A program made the translations under genes and the position numbers. From NCBI RefSeq assembly GCF_965249985.1, contig NZ_OZ252280.1: DNA of 64,000 nucleotides. One strand, 5' to 3'. Within the stretch, counting starts at the first letter, position 1. The number at the start of each line of letters is the position of its first letter. This DNA comes from Algiphilus sp022763315 (GTDB lineage: Bacteria; Pseudomonadota; Gammaproteobacteria; Nevskiales; Nevskiaceae). Below, in pieces: positions 1 to 8,707 of the stretch. The notes below the pieces were generated by a model. It was given only the letters and a program-made list of their open reading frames with translations, did no database searches and was not told the DNA's origin.

Positions 1-261
1 GCGCAATCCAACTGAATACTGACCCACTCGTCGCATTTCACAGGCGGTCGGTAGTGACCGGGCGGCAAGGCCACGCCTCCGCTCCTGCCGCAGGAAGCGC
101 GATGGAAGCGTCGTGCTTCAGCCTCCCTGCCCGCGCAGACGCAGGGCTGCGGAAGGCCTCTTGCCCGATCACCTTCGGCCTTCTTTCCCATAGCCTGATG
201 ATTCCAAGCCTTCAGGCACGTGCAGCACGCCCCAACGATTTCGGGCTGCTAAACTCCACCC

Positions 262-855
262 ATGCTTTTTCGAACACTGCTTGCGGCCGCTCTGCTCGCC
301 GCACCCGCCGCTTGGGCGCAAGACCAGATTCGGTACATCAATGGCGAGCGCACCTTGGCGCTGCGCGAGGAACCGGATTCCGACTCGCGCCTGATCACCT
401 TTGTCTCGACCGGCCAGAAGATGACGCTGATCCGCTCGCTGGGGGAGAACAGCTATGCGCGAGTCCGTTTGCCGGATGGTCGCGAAGGCTGGCTGGCTGG
501 TCGGTATCTCACAGAAGAGGTGCCACCCGCCGAACAGTTGGAGCGCACCCGCGAGCAGCTTGAGGCCGAGCGCTCGGAGGTGACCGCCTTGCAGCAGCAG
601 GTGGAATCCCTGCAATCGCGATTGGAGCAGGCGAAGCCGGCACTCGAGCTGGCCGACCGCAATGCCGAGCTGGAAGCGCAGCTCGAGGCCCGCCAGGCGG
701 AACTGGACCGCAGCCTGGAGGCCTTCAACGCGGAAGTGGCCAAGCAGCGCACCCTGCTGATCGGTGGCGCGCTGGTTGGCGGCGGCATCATCTTCGGATT
801 GCTGCTACCGGTACTGAGCCGGAGTCGACGCCGCTCGGGGTACGGCGACCTCTAA
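262..855 (+). CDS. SH3-domain membrane protein, TIGR04211/YgiM type
   Basis: The 197-aa protein starts with a signal peptide (hydrophobic residues 3-19, ending AAWAQ). A bacterial SH3 domain follows at about residues 22-87, then a long heptad-like coiled coil at about 90-160. A single C-terminal membrane segment lies near 165-187 (GGALVGGGIIFGLLLPVL), followed by a short basic tail. This order of signal, SH3, coiled coil and transmembrane helix is that of the YgiM/TIGR04211 family. The product should sit in the inner membrane with the SH3 domain in the periplasm. Its role is not established. It stands alone upstream of the sulfite reductase gene, and the 261 bases before it show no gene. Confidence 0.85.
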   Translation: MLFRTLLAAALLAAPAAWAQDQIRYINGERTLALREEPDSDSRLITFVSTGQKMTLIRSLGENSYARVRLPDGREGWLAGRYLTEEVPPAEQLERTREQLEAERSEVTALQQQVESLQSRLEQAKPALELADRNAELEAQLEARQAELDRSLEAFNAEVAKQRTLLIGGALVGGGIIFGLLLPVLSRSRRRSGYGDL

Positions 856-1005
856 GCGGGCGGGTGCCCGTGGCCGGCGCAGACCCCGGCGCCGCTCTAT
901 CGCTGAGCGCGTGATCTCATAATCTTCCGCTATATACCCTTTGCACGGGGTGTGGCGCGGAGTATATTCCACGGCGTTCTTAGCCCCCGGCGGATCCTTT
1001 CTTCT

Positions 1006-2673
1006 ATGTACCGTTACGACGCCATCGACAAGCAGCTCGTCAACGAGCGCGTCGCGCAGTTCCGCGAGCAAACCCAGCGCTTTCTGGCCGGTGAAATCCC
1101 GGAAGATGAGTTCAAGGCGCTGCGCCTGCGCAATGGGTTGTACATCCAGCGCTTTGCGCCCATGCTCCGCGTTGCCATTCCCTATGGCCTGTTGTCGTCA
1201 GCGCAGCTGCGCCGCCTGGCGCATATCGCGCGCACCTACGACAAGGGTTACGGGCACTTCAGCACGCGCCAGAACATTCAGTTCAATTGGCCGAAGCTGG
1301 AGGAAGTCCCCGATATTCTCGCGGAATTGGCGGAGGTCGAGATGCACGCCATCCAGACCTCGGGCAACTGCATCCGCAATATCACCACCGATCACCTGGC
1401 GGGTGTCGCGCGGGACGAATTGGTGGACCCCCGCCCCTATTGCGAATTGACCCGGCAGTGGTCGACCTTCCATCCGGAATTCAACTGGCTGCCACGCAAG
1501 TTCAAGATTGCCTTTTCGTCCTCGACCACGGACCGCGCCGCGACCTTGGTGCACGACATTGGCATTCATATCGTTCGTAACGACGCCGGTGAACTGGGCT
1601 ACCGCATGAATGTGGGTGGCGGCCTCGGGCGCATGCCGATGATCGGCCATTGCATCCGCGAATTCCTGCCCGAAACCGAGCTGTTTTCCTATCTCGAAGC
1701 CATTCTGCGCGTCTATAACCGCCTCGGTCGACGCGACAATATGCATCGCGCGCGCATCAAGGTATTGGTCAAGGCCACCGGTCCTGAAGCCTTCCGTGAA
1801 ATGGTGGAGGCGGAATGGCAGCAGATTGACCACGCCCAATACCGGCTGACGCAGGAAGATCTTGCGGCGATGAAGGCCTATTTTGCGGATCCGCCCTATG
1901 CCGCCGAGGCGTCCAGCGCGGATTTCCAGCAGAAGCAGGAAGACAACAGTGCCTTTGCCGCCTTTGTGAAGCGCAACGTGCACGCGCACCGTCAGGACGG
2001 CTATCGGGTGGTGTACGTATCGCTGAAGGCCAAGGGTATTGCGCCGGGTGATTGCACGGCGGACCAGATGGACGTGGTGGCCGACCTCGCCGAGCGCTAC
2101 AGCTTCGGAGAACTGCGCACGACCCACGATCAAAATCTCGTGCTGCCGGACGTAGCCGAGAAAGACGTCTATGCGGTGTGGGAGACGCTCGCCGCGCACG
2201 ACCTCGCCACGCCGAATATCGGCTTGGTCACCGACATGATCACCTGCCCGGGCCTCGACTTCTGCTCGCTGGCCAATGCGGGCTCCATCGGCGTGTCCAA
2301 CGAGATCTTCGACCGCTTCGAGTCGCTGGATTATCTGTACGACGTCGGCCCCATCAAGATCAAGATGTCGGGTTGCATGAACGGCTGCGGCCATCACAGC
2401 GTGGGGCACATCGGCGTACTCGGCGTCGATAAGAAGGGCGAAGAGTGGTATCAGATCACGCTCGGCGGCTCCTCGGAAAACGACGCTACTCTGGGCGACC
2501 GTACCGGCCCCTCCGTGGGGCGTGATGAGGTCGCGGGCGCGGTCGAAACCATCATTCGCACCTACCTGGATGTCCGCGAAGGCGAGGAAGAGACTTTCCT
2601 GGATTGCTATCGCCGCGTCGGCATGGCGCCCTTCAAGGACGCGCTCTACCCCGACAAGCGAAAGGCTGCCTGA
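1006..2673 (+). CDS. cysI: Sulfite reductase hemoprotein (siroheme, 4Fe-4S)
   Basis: This 555-aa protein carries the paired cysteine motifs that bind the coupled 4Fe-4S cluster and siroheme: C414-x5-C420 (CPGLDFC) and C457-x3-C461 (CMNGC). The N-terminal half contains the ferredoxin-like nitrite/sulfite reductase repeat, with YGHFSTRQNIQ near residue 85. It reduces sulfite to sulfide in assimilatory sulfur metabolism in the cytoplasm. I chose the ATG at 1006 because MYRYDAID is the normal family start; an in-frame start at 952 would only add a non-conserved extension. The next gene overlaps its stop codon (TGATG), so the two form an operon. An assimilatory nitrite reductase of the same family is less likely, given the DUF934 partner. 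Confidence 0.9.
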   Translation: MYRYDAIDKQLVNERVAQFREQTQRFLAGEIPEDEFKALRLRNGLYIQRFAPMLRVAIPYGLLSSAQLRRLAHIARTYDKGYGHFSTRQNIQFNWPKLEEVPDILAELAEVEMHAIQTSGNCIRNITTDHLAGVARDELVDPRPYCELTRQWSTFHPEFNWLPRKFKIAFSSSTTDRAATLVHDIGIHIVRNDAGELGYRMNVGGGLGRMPMIGHCIREFLPETELFSYLEAILRVYNRLGRRDNMHRARIKVLVKATGPEAFREMVEAEWQQIDHAQYRLTQEDLAAMKAYFADPPYAAEASSADFQQKQEDNSAFAAFVKRNVHAHRQDGYRVVYVSLKAKGIAPGDCTADQMDVVADLAERYSFGELRTTHDQNLVLPDVAEKDVYAVWETLAAHDLATPNIGLVTDMITCPGLDFCSLANAGSIGVSNEIFDRFESLDYLYDVGPIKIKMSGCMNGCGHHSVGHIGVLGVDKKGEEWYQITLGGSSENDATLGDRTGPSVGRDEVAGAVETIIRTYLDVREGEEETFLDCYRRVGMAPFKDALYPDKRKAA

Positions 2674-3188
2674 TGACCCAGCAACGCACCATCATTCGCG
2701 ACAAGGCGCTCGCTGAGGATGCGTGGCAGCTTCTCGAAGAAGAGGCTGCCGTACCCGAGCGCGCACCCGTCATTGTTTCCTGGGCGCACTGGCAGTCCTT
2801 GCTGGAGCGCGAACAGGACGATGGCCGCCATCCGCATGTGGGTGTGCAGATCCCGAACACCCTTGATCTGAGCGAAGGCTGGGCTCGGTTGCAGGCACGC
2901 CCCCTGATCGCGCTCAGCTTTCCTGCCTTCCCGGATGGCCGCGCCTATTCGCAGGCGCGCCTGCTGCGCGACCGCTATGGATTCGCGGGCGAAGTGCGCG
3001 CGTACGGGGACGCTGTCGTACGGGATCAGCTGGAGTTCATGGCGCGCTGCGGGATCAATGCCTTCGTGCTGCGCGACGATCAAGACCCAGAAGCCTGTCT
3101 GATGGCTTTCGGCAGCTTCAGCGACGCCTATCAGCCGGCCTGTGACGGGGTGGCGCCGATCTGGAAGCGGCGGCGCGCGGCGGAATAA
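2673..3188 (+). CDS. DUF934 family protein, sulfite reductase partner
   Basis: This 171-aa protein has the pattern of the DUF934 family: a central IALSFPAFPDGRAYSQARLLRDR-like stretch (about residues 78-100) and the C-terminal segment with FGSFSDAYQP. Members are almost always encoded directly after a siroheme sulfite reductase and are presumed to help that reaction, though no enzymatic activity is established. The ATG at 2673 overlaps the cysI stop codon by one base, so translation is likely coupled. No signal peptide or membrane helix is visible, so it should be cytoplasmic. The family call rests on sequence pattern plus neighbour. Confidence 0.85.
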   Translation: MTQQRTIIRDKALAEDAWQLLEEEAAVPERAPVIVSWAHWQSLLEREQDDGRHPHVGVQIPNTLDLSEGWARLQARPLIALSFPAFPDGRAYSQARLLRDRYGFAGEVRAYGDAVVRDQLEFMARCGINAFVLRDDQDPEACLMAFGSFSDAYQPACDGVAPIWKRRRAAE

Positions 3189-3227
3189 GGCGGCTCCGTC
3201 GTCCTGTCTGCGCTTCTTTTCGCCCTC

Positions 3228-3985
3228 GTTCCCCCTCCCAGCCCTTCTCTCCGTGGGGGAGAAGGGAGTCATATCTGCGTCAGTACGGACTAGCTTCTAG
3301 AGCCCCTCGCCCCTCTGGGGAGAGGCGTTGGGGTGAGGGGGCTGCCTTAGCGTCGTAGGTCGCTGCGCTCCCGCCCCCTCATCCCCGGCCCTTCTCCCCG
3401 TGGGGGAGAAGGGAGCTGGTCTCTTGTGAGTGAGTGTGGAGGCTTGGGAGACCCTCACTCCTCTGGGGGGAGGGAGTCTATTAAATCCATCAGTGCGGGT
3501 TCACATTTAGAGCCCCTCGCCCCTCCGGCGAAAGGGGTTGGGGGGAGGGGCTGCCTTAGCGTCGTAGGTCGCTCTGCGCTCCCGCCCCCTCATCCCCGGC
3601 CCTTCTCCCCGTGGGGGAGAAGGGAGCTGGTCTCTTGTGAGTGAGTGTGGAGTCTTGGGAGACCCTCGCTCCTCTGGGGGGAGGGAGTCAATTAAATCCA
3701 TCAGTGCGGATTCACATTTAGAGCCCCTCGCCCCTCCGGCGAAAGGGGTTGGGGGGAGGGGGCTACCTTAGCGTCGTAGGTCGCTGCGCTCCCGCTCCCT
3801 CATCCCCGGCCCCCTCTCCCCGTGGGGGAGAAGGGAGCTGGTCCCTTGTGAGTGAGTGTGGAGTCTTGGGAGCCCCTCACCCCTCTGGGGGGAGGGGATC
3901 TCTTAAATGCATCAGTGCGGATTCACATTTAGAGCCCCTCGCCCCTCCGGGGAGAGGGGTTGGGGTGAGGGGGCTGCCTACCAAC
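3228..3985. repeat. Tandem array of 211-bp GC-rich hairpin repeats
   Basis: The block AGCCCCTCGCCCCTC recurs at 3301, 3511, 3722 and 3933, giving a unit of 210-211 bp in about three and a half copies. Each full unit holds two potential hairpins. One is CCCTTCTCCCC-GTG-GGGGAGAAGGG (perfect 11-bp arms; for example 3389-3413). The other is an imperfect pairing of the AGCCCCTCGCCCCTC part with the following GGGG-rich part. Between them lies a conserved GCGTCGTAGGTCGCTGCGCTC segment and an AT-richer TTAAATCCATCAGTGCGG segment. Reading frames inside are open only because of composition. This 740-bp stretch between the DUF934 gene and the DUF559 coding region contains no other gene I can support. 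Confidence 0.9.
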
Positions 3986-4309
3986 ACCGTCCAACTCAAG
4001 AAGAATGGCCTCAAGCACCTTATCCGTCTGGCTCAGGACCTCATCGTTCCAGAACCGCAAAACCCTGAAACCACGGGATTCCAGGTAAGCAGACCGCGAC
4101 GCATCAGAGGCGAGCTGATCCAGGTGCTGACTGCCATCCACTTCGACGATCAAGCGCGCGTCCAGACACACGAAGTCCGCGAAATACGGGCCAATCGAAT
4201 GCTGCCGGCGGAACTTCCGTCCCGCCAGGCGGCGTGCGCGGAGGTGATACCACAGGCGCTGTTCCGCCTGCGTGCCCTGCTGACGCAGCTTCCTCGCCCG
4301 GCCATTCAT
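3929..4309 (-). CDS. DUF559 protein, restriction-endonuclease-like fold
   Basis: The 126-aa product reads MNGRARKLRQQGTQAEQRLW and continues with the DUF559 core: an RKFRRQHSIGPYFADFVC segment, LIVEVDGSQH (the acidic and E-x-D residues of the PD-(D/E)XK-like fold) and RVLRFWNDEV. Family members resemble Vsr-type nucleases; their biological role is unknown. I took the ATG at 4309 because homology begins there. The in-frame extension to 4525 lies opposite the HiPIP gene and has no family similarity. The last 15 or so residues (PPHPNPSPRRGEGL) are encoded by the neighbouring tandem repeat, so the 3' end and stop lie inside repeat DNA. Confidence 0.75.
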   Translation of the reverse strand: MNGRARKLRQQGTQAEQRLWYHLRARRLAGRKFRRQHSIGPYFADFVCLDARLIVEVDGSQHLDQLASDASRSAYLESRGFRVLRFWNDEVLSQTDKVLEAILLELDGVGRQPPHPNPSPRRGEGL

Positions 4310-4370
4310 CAATACGACCCCGCAATCTACCCATACTCCGGCGTAGATTACGAGGTCGCGGCGCCACTGT

Positions 4371-4688
4371 TTACTGCTTAGCCACCCAGGCGGTGCACCA
4401 GCCGTCGTGGGCCACCTGCTTGCCAGGGAAGATGCCGCAGGCGCCCCACTGGCTCTCGCCGCCCTGCCAGAGTGCGCAATTCGCACAGATGCTGCCTTCC
4501 TTGTAGCGCTCGTGGTCTTTGGCATCCACGGCGTTATGGACGTAATTCAGTGCCTTTGCCTGGCCGGATTCGGGATCGACATGGGGATCTTCAGCGAACA
4601 GCGACGGCGCGCGTGCAGCTGCCAGTGAACCGGTACCTAGCGCGGCAAGCTTGAGCAGAGTGCGGCGGTCGAAGGACTTGTTGGACAT
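4371..4688 (-). CDS. High-potential iron-sulfur protein (HiPIP), Tat-exported
   Basis: This 105-aa precursor starts with a Tat signal (DRRTLLKLAALGTGSLAAA, residues 7-25). The mature domain has the four HiPIP ligands C68, C71, C84 and C98 (C-x2-C-x12-C-x13-C) in the CANCALWQG, WGACGIFPG and GWCTAW contexts. It is a soluble periplasmic one-electron carrier with a 4Fe-4S cluster; its redox partners here are unknown. I chose the ATG at 4688 because a GGAG lies 9 bases upstream; the start at 4703 would place that site inside the gene. The upstream 149 bases hold an inverted repeat and presumably its promoter. Confidence 0.92.
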   Translation of the reverse strand: MSNKSFDRRTLLKLAALGTGSLAAARAPSLFAEDPHVDPESGQAKALNYVHNAVDAKDHERYKEGSICANCALWQGGESQWGACGIFPGKQVAHDGWCTAWVAKQ

Positions 4689-4777
4689 CGGGATAGGCTC
4701 CAAATCGTGAGTGCGTGAACATCCTACTCAGGATACTGCGCCCGACCGCCGCTTGTCGAAAAATTGTCTTCTAAATC

Positions 4778-4795
4778 AGTGATTTGCGAATCACT
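4778..4795. repeat. Perfect inverted repeat upstream of the HiPIP gene
   Basis: AGTGATT-TGCG-AATCACT has perfect 7-bp arms. It lies 90 bases upstream of the HiPIP start and 43 bases after the crotonase stop. It could be a regulator binding site or the stem of a weak terminator for the crotonase gene, but no T-run follows directly on that strand. No regulator is assigned. Confidence 0.55.
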
Positions 4796-4837
4796 CTTGC
4801 ATGCAATTGCAACTGTTTTGCATTGCGCTTCCCGGCG

Positions 4838-5728
4838 TCAACCGCGCTTACACCATGCCTCGAAGAACGGCGGAAGATGCTCGGACACCGTGCCCTTGAA
4901 GTCGGGTGACCGCTTCTCAATGAAGGCCTGCACCCCTTCCTTGCCGTCGTGGATGCTGGTGTAGAACATTGCCAGCGAATCCACCTTGTGGGCTTCCAAC
5001 GGATGCGCGGCGGCGCTGTTGCGCAGCATCATCTGGCGTGTGAGGGCGACGGCCACCGGCGAGCGGCCCTTGACCAGCGAAGCCGCGTACGCCACTGCGC
5101 GTTCGACGATGCGGTCGACGGCAACCACTTCGCGCACCAGACCTCCGGCGCGCGCCTGCTCGGCATCAAGGATGTCAGCCTGATAGCACCACTCCAGCGC
5201 CTGCGTCATGCCGACGATGCGCGGCAGGAACCAGCTGGAACAGGCTTCCGGAACGATACCCAGCCGACCAAAGACAAAACCGATGCGCGCCTTCTCGGAT
5301 GCGATGCGCGCGTCCATCGCCAGCGTCATGGTGGCCCCGATCCCGACCGCGGCGCCGTTGATAGCCGCAATCACGGGCTTGCAGCAGTCGTAGATCGCCA
5401 GCGTCACACGGCCGCCGGTGTCCCGTACCCCGGCGATAAAGGCGGGGTCCTCCAGCCTGTTATCCATGTCGTCCAGCGTCGGCTGCATGGATTCGTCCAG
5501 GCCGAAGACATTGCCTTCTGCGGAGAGATCCATGCCCGCGCAGAAGGCCTTGCCTTCGCCGGTCACCACGATCGCGCGAACGCTGTCGTCCCCGTTGATA
5601 TCGCGAAAGAACTGCTCGAGCTCGTTGGCCATCTGCACGGTGAAGGCATTCATCTGGTCCGGGCGATGCAGCCGGAGAATGCAGATGCCGTCTTCATTGG
5701 TCTCGGTGCGCAGTGTCTCAAAGGCCAT
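4838..5728 (-). CDS. Crotonase / enoyl-CoA hydratase family protein
   Basis: The 296-aa protein has the crotonase fold signatures. The first oxyanion-hole segment is AFCAGMDLSAEG (about residues 60-71), the second is AAINGAAVGIGATMTLAMDAR (about 121-141), and FVFGRLGIVPEACSSWFLPR follows (about 150-170). An acidic residue (E157) sits where hydratases place the second catalytic glutamate, while the position of the first is A/T-rich, so hydration of a standard enoyl-CoA is not certain. The likely role is in fatty acid or aromatic acyl-CoA metabolism in the cytoplasm. It is a single gene between HiPIP and PhoD, with 95 bases to the next start. Confidence 0.85.
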   Translation of the reverse strand: MAFETLRTETNEDGICILRLHRPDQMNAFTVQMANELEQFFRDINGDDSVRAIVVTGEGKAFCAGMDLSAEGNVFGLDESMQPTLDDMDNRLEDPAFIAGVRDTGGRVTLAIYDCCKPVIAAINGAAVGIGATMTLAMDARIASEKARIGFVFGRLGIVPEACSSWFLPRIVGMTQALEWCYQADILDAEQARAGGLVREVVAVDRIVERAVAYAASLVKGRSPVAVALTRQMMLRNSAAAHPLEAHKVDSLAMFYTSIHDGKEGVQAFIEKRSPDFKGTVSEHLPPFFEAWCKRG

Positions 5729-5823
5729 GCCTGTCCCTCTTCATTGTGATCGTCGAGGCGGCAAGTGTGCCCGTTGCCGCCGCCACACGCAGCCCGGCAC
5801 AGCGCGTGTGGCGAGGCGGTTCA

Positions 5824-7245
5824 TCAGTTGCCCAGTTCGGCCGCTGTGATAATGCGCTGCCAGAGGATTTCGCCTTGGGTCCCGCGGACCGTCACTTCCA
5901 GGCGGCGCTCCTCGGCTGCGCCGACCACCCGCATCCGGCAGTAGTTGTGCCGCGCGTGCAAGGTGCCTTCGACCACCAGCGGGTTGTCAGGCTCATTGCC
6001 AAGGTCACGCGACGGGCCCGCTGTCAGTGGTGAGGTCACGATCTCGTAGAGCGGATACTGCCCATCGCGCTCCTGGCGCAGCAGTTGGGTGAAGTGGCGA
6101 TCACCGCTCAGGAAGATCACACCGCGCACATCGTTGGTCTTCAACCATCGCATGAAGGCTGCCCGCTCGGCGGCATAGTTCCGCCACCCCTCCGGTGCGT
6201 ATTCCCAACCCTCGCCCTGCATGACCCAGTTCGTCAGCACACTGGTGCCGTTACAGATCACCTTGAAACGCGCCGTCGACTGCAACAGGCTGTTCTGCAG
6301 CCAGCGCATTTGCCCGGCACCCAGCATCTGCTTGTCCGGAACGCCCTTTAGATACTGGTCGTCGCGGTAATAGCGACCATCCAGCAGAAAGAGATCCACA
6401 TCCGATACGCGGTCTACCCCGAACACGCCATCCAGGCCCGGCAGCCCGTAGCTGGCGTTGCACCAGTAACGCTTGAACAAGGTCAGGCTCGTATCCTTGA
6501 AAATCCACTCCTGCCCCGGATTGTTCGGCCCGTAGTCGTGGTCATCCCAGATGGCCAGATGGCGCGGCCCACGCAGCAGCGGCTGTAGCGCGTCCAGGGC
6601 ACGCGTGTGGCGATAACGGTGATCCATGCCCTCGCGGTCGAAGGCCCGAAGGTGGCCGCTTCCGGCCCGGAAATAGACGTTGTCGCCCAGCCAGACCATC
6701 GCGTCTGCCTGTTCCCGCGCCATGGTCTCGAAGATGCCGTAACGCCCATCCGTGGGAGCGGATTCGCCAAACAGCGGGTCATGCGTGCGGGCGCAACTGC
6801 CCGCAAGCAGGGTGGCGTCCGCTGCCTGCCCCGCACGAGGGAAAGCGGCCTCAGTCTGAAAGACAACCGGTTCTTCAAGGGCCACTTCACCGTCAATCAA
6901 TGGCTGCACCGCATAGCTGGCACCTGGCGAAAGTGTGCCAAGCCGCGCGTGAACGCAATGGCTTTCCGTTGCATGGGTCCGGGTCACAGAGGTCTGCAGC
7001 CGTTGGCCGGGGCGCTGCAGGTCCCAGTATTCGAGGCGCAGATCACAAGCACTCTCGGTCTGAAGCCAGAACCAGGCGCTGCGCGGCGTGCTGTGACCGC
7101 GCATGGGTCCGGCACGCAACTGACCGACCGATGCCCGCGCCGGCCGCACGAATCCGGTCATTACCAGGGGCGCTGATACCCGTCCGACGCCCTGCGCGAG
7201 TGCGGCGCCAAGAATGCGCCGCCTACTTACCCCATTCTCAGACAT
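5824..7245 (-). CDS. phoD: PhoD-family alkaline phosphatase/phosphodiesterase
   Basis: This 473-aa protein opens with a twin-arginine signal (SRRRILGAALAQGVG). An N-terminal beta domain (about 40-130) is followed by the PhoD metallophosphatase domain. Readable metal-site segments are LAGSCART near 145, MVWLGDNVYF near 185, IWDDHDYGPNN near 235, FLLDGRYYRDD near 290 and FLSGDRHFTQLL near 380. The family hydrolyses phosphate mono- and diesters outside the cytoplasm with Fe/Ca cofactors, helping phosphate scavenging. The gene is 137 bases downstream of the MFS exporter on the same strand. No pho box was recognised. The substrate is not predictable. Confidence 0.88.
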   Translation of the reverse strand: MSENGVSRRRILGAALAQGVGRVSAPLVMTGFVRPARASVGQLRAGPMRGHSTPRSAWFWLQTESACDLRLEYWDLQRPGQRLQTSVTRTHATESHCVHARLGTLSPGASYAVQPLIDGEVALEEPVVFQTEAAFPRAGQAADATLLAGSCARTHDPLFGESAPTDGRYGIFETMAREQADAMVWLGDNVYFRAGSGHLRAFDREGMDHRYRHTRALDALQPLLRGPRHLAIWDDHDYGPNNPGQEWIFKDTSLTLFKRYWCNASYGLPGLDGVFGVDRVSDVDLFLLDGRYYRDDQYLKGVPDKQMLGAGQMRWLQNSLLQSTARFKVICNGTSVLTNWVMQGEGWEYAPEGWRNYAAERAAFMRWLKTNDVRGVIFLSGDRHFTQLLRQERDGQYPLYEIVTSPLTAGPSRDLGNEPDNPLVVEGTLHARHNYCRMRVVGAAEERRLEVTVRGTQGEILWQRIITAAELGN

Positions 7246-7382
7246 GGCATGCCCACAATGGAATCACGCGACGAGGCTAACGCAATGCAGTGAACACTCT
7301 GTGGCAGGGCACGCCCGCGCATGCCATCGGCCGCATCAGCTCAGCTGATGAGGGTGCAGCCGAATGAGAGCTCCAGCCGCCT

Positions 7383-8603
7383 TCATGCCACCTCCGCTCC
7401 CAGATGGCGCCGGGCCCGTGCGAAGGCGACAAAGGCGATTACGCCGCACAATGCAATCACCGCAGCCAGCGGAACCGGGCTGTCGGTGTAACTGATCGCA
7501 ACCACAATGCCCGCCACGGCGCCGGCGGATAACTGCAGGGTGCCCAGCAAGGCCGAGGCTGCCCCTGCTTCGTACACGAAAGGCTGCAGCGCCAGCGCCG
7601 TGGTGTTGGCCAGCGTACATCCCACGGTGAAGAGCACGATCGCCATACTCGCCATGAAACTGAACAGACCGAACAGGGCACTGGCGCTCACCGCCAACAT
7701 GAGAAGTGTGGCGACGGTGAAGGCGCCGACGGTCCACGGCAGGATCTGCTCCGGTCGGCGGTGCCTCAACAGCCGTGCATTGACCTGCGAACCAAGAATG
7801 AATGCCGCCGCATTGAGACCAAACCACAGGCCATAAGCGGCTGGCTGGATGCCCAGCAGATCAATCAGCACGAAAGGCGACGCCGAGATGTAGGCAAAGA
7901 GCGCCGCCAGCGAACTGGCCCCTGTCAGCACGCAGAAGAAAAACTGTGGATGCGTCAACACGCGACGGTAATCGCTGGCAACACGCCCGATGGGTCGCGC
8001 TCGATTGGCGCGCATCACGCCTTCGGGCAGTGTTTCTGACAGCCGCAGCGCGACGGCAATGAAGCAGATAAGCCCCATCAGGGCCAAGGCGCCGAAGATC
8101 CAGCGCCACCCCATCCAGACCAGCACCTGGCCACCCAATGCCGGGGCGAGAATGGGCGCGACGCCCATCACCAACATCAGCATGGAGTACATGCGCGCCC
8201 CACCCTGTGCGCTGAACAGATCGCGCACGACAGCCCGCACCATCACCATGCCAGCCGCGCCGCCCAGTGCCTGCAGGGCGCGCAGCGCGATGAGCGCATC
8301 GATGCTGCTCGCCAGCGCACACCCCACCGAGGCCACGGTGAAAAGCGCGATACCGAACATCAACGGCCGCCGCCGTCCCAGCCGATCCGCCAATGGCCCA
8401 TAGATGAGCTGACCGACCGCCAGGCCGAGCAAATACGCACTCAGCGTCAGCTGCACCCGCGCTTCACTGGCGCCAAAGACCTCGCCCAGAGTGGGCAGGC
8501 TGGGCAAGTACATGTCGATCGAGAGTGGCCCGAAGGCCATGATGGAGCCAAGCAGCAGCACCAAGCCGCGCGGTAGGGGCGTACTCTGATCGTTCAAGGG
8601 CAT
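7383..8603 (-). CDS. Bcr/CflA-type multidrug efflux MFS transporter
   Basis: The 406-aa product is very hydrophobic, with about 12 membrane helices. It carries the DMYLPSLP sequence typical of the Bcr/CflA subfamily (residues 30-37) and MFS motif A (GPLADRLGRRRP, residues 69-80) between helices 2 and 3. It should export small drugs or metabolites by proton antiport across the inner membrane. The substrate cannot be read from sequence. It is transcribed away from the gene at 8708, and the 104-base gap between them must hold both promoters. Confidence 0.88.
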   Translation of the reverse strand: MPLNDQSTPLPRGLVLLLGSIMAFGPLSIDMYLPSLPTLGEVFGASEARVQLTLSAYLLGLAVGQLIYGPLADRLGRRRPLMFGIALFTVASVGCALASSIDALIALRALQALGGAAGMVMVRAVVRDLFSAQGGARMYSMLMLVMGVAPILAPALGGQVLVWMGWRWIFGALALMGLICFIAVALRLSETLPEGVMRANRARPIGRVASDYRRVLTHPQFFFCVLTGASSLAALFAYISASPFVLIDLLGIQPAAYGLWFGLNAAAFILGSQVNARLLRHRRPEQILPWTVGAFTVATLLMLAVSASALFGLFSFMASMAIVLFTVGCTLANTTALALQPFVYEAGAASALLGTLQLSAGAVAGIVVAISYTDSPVPLAAVIALCGVIAFVAFARARRHLGAEVA

Positions 8604-8707
8604 CCCCCCATGATAGCGCCGACCCCCTGCTCCACCTCGTCAGGACGGACGGTGAGGGGTGGCTGGACGGCATTCCTCTGTGCGCTGCTGGCACGTATGC
8701 TGTCGCC

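Noticed and set aside
1..40. AACTGAATACTGACCCACT resembles sequences near IS21-type element ends
   Set aside because: No transposase, no matching second end and no target duplication in the window.
3228..3985. CRISPR-like array
   Set aside because: Units are 211 bp in direct tandem without distinct spacers; no cas genes are near.
4310..4525. N-terminal extension of the DUF559 frame
   Set aside because: It lies antisense to the HiPIP gene and has no homology to the family; the ATG at 4309 fits better.
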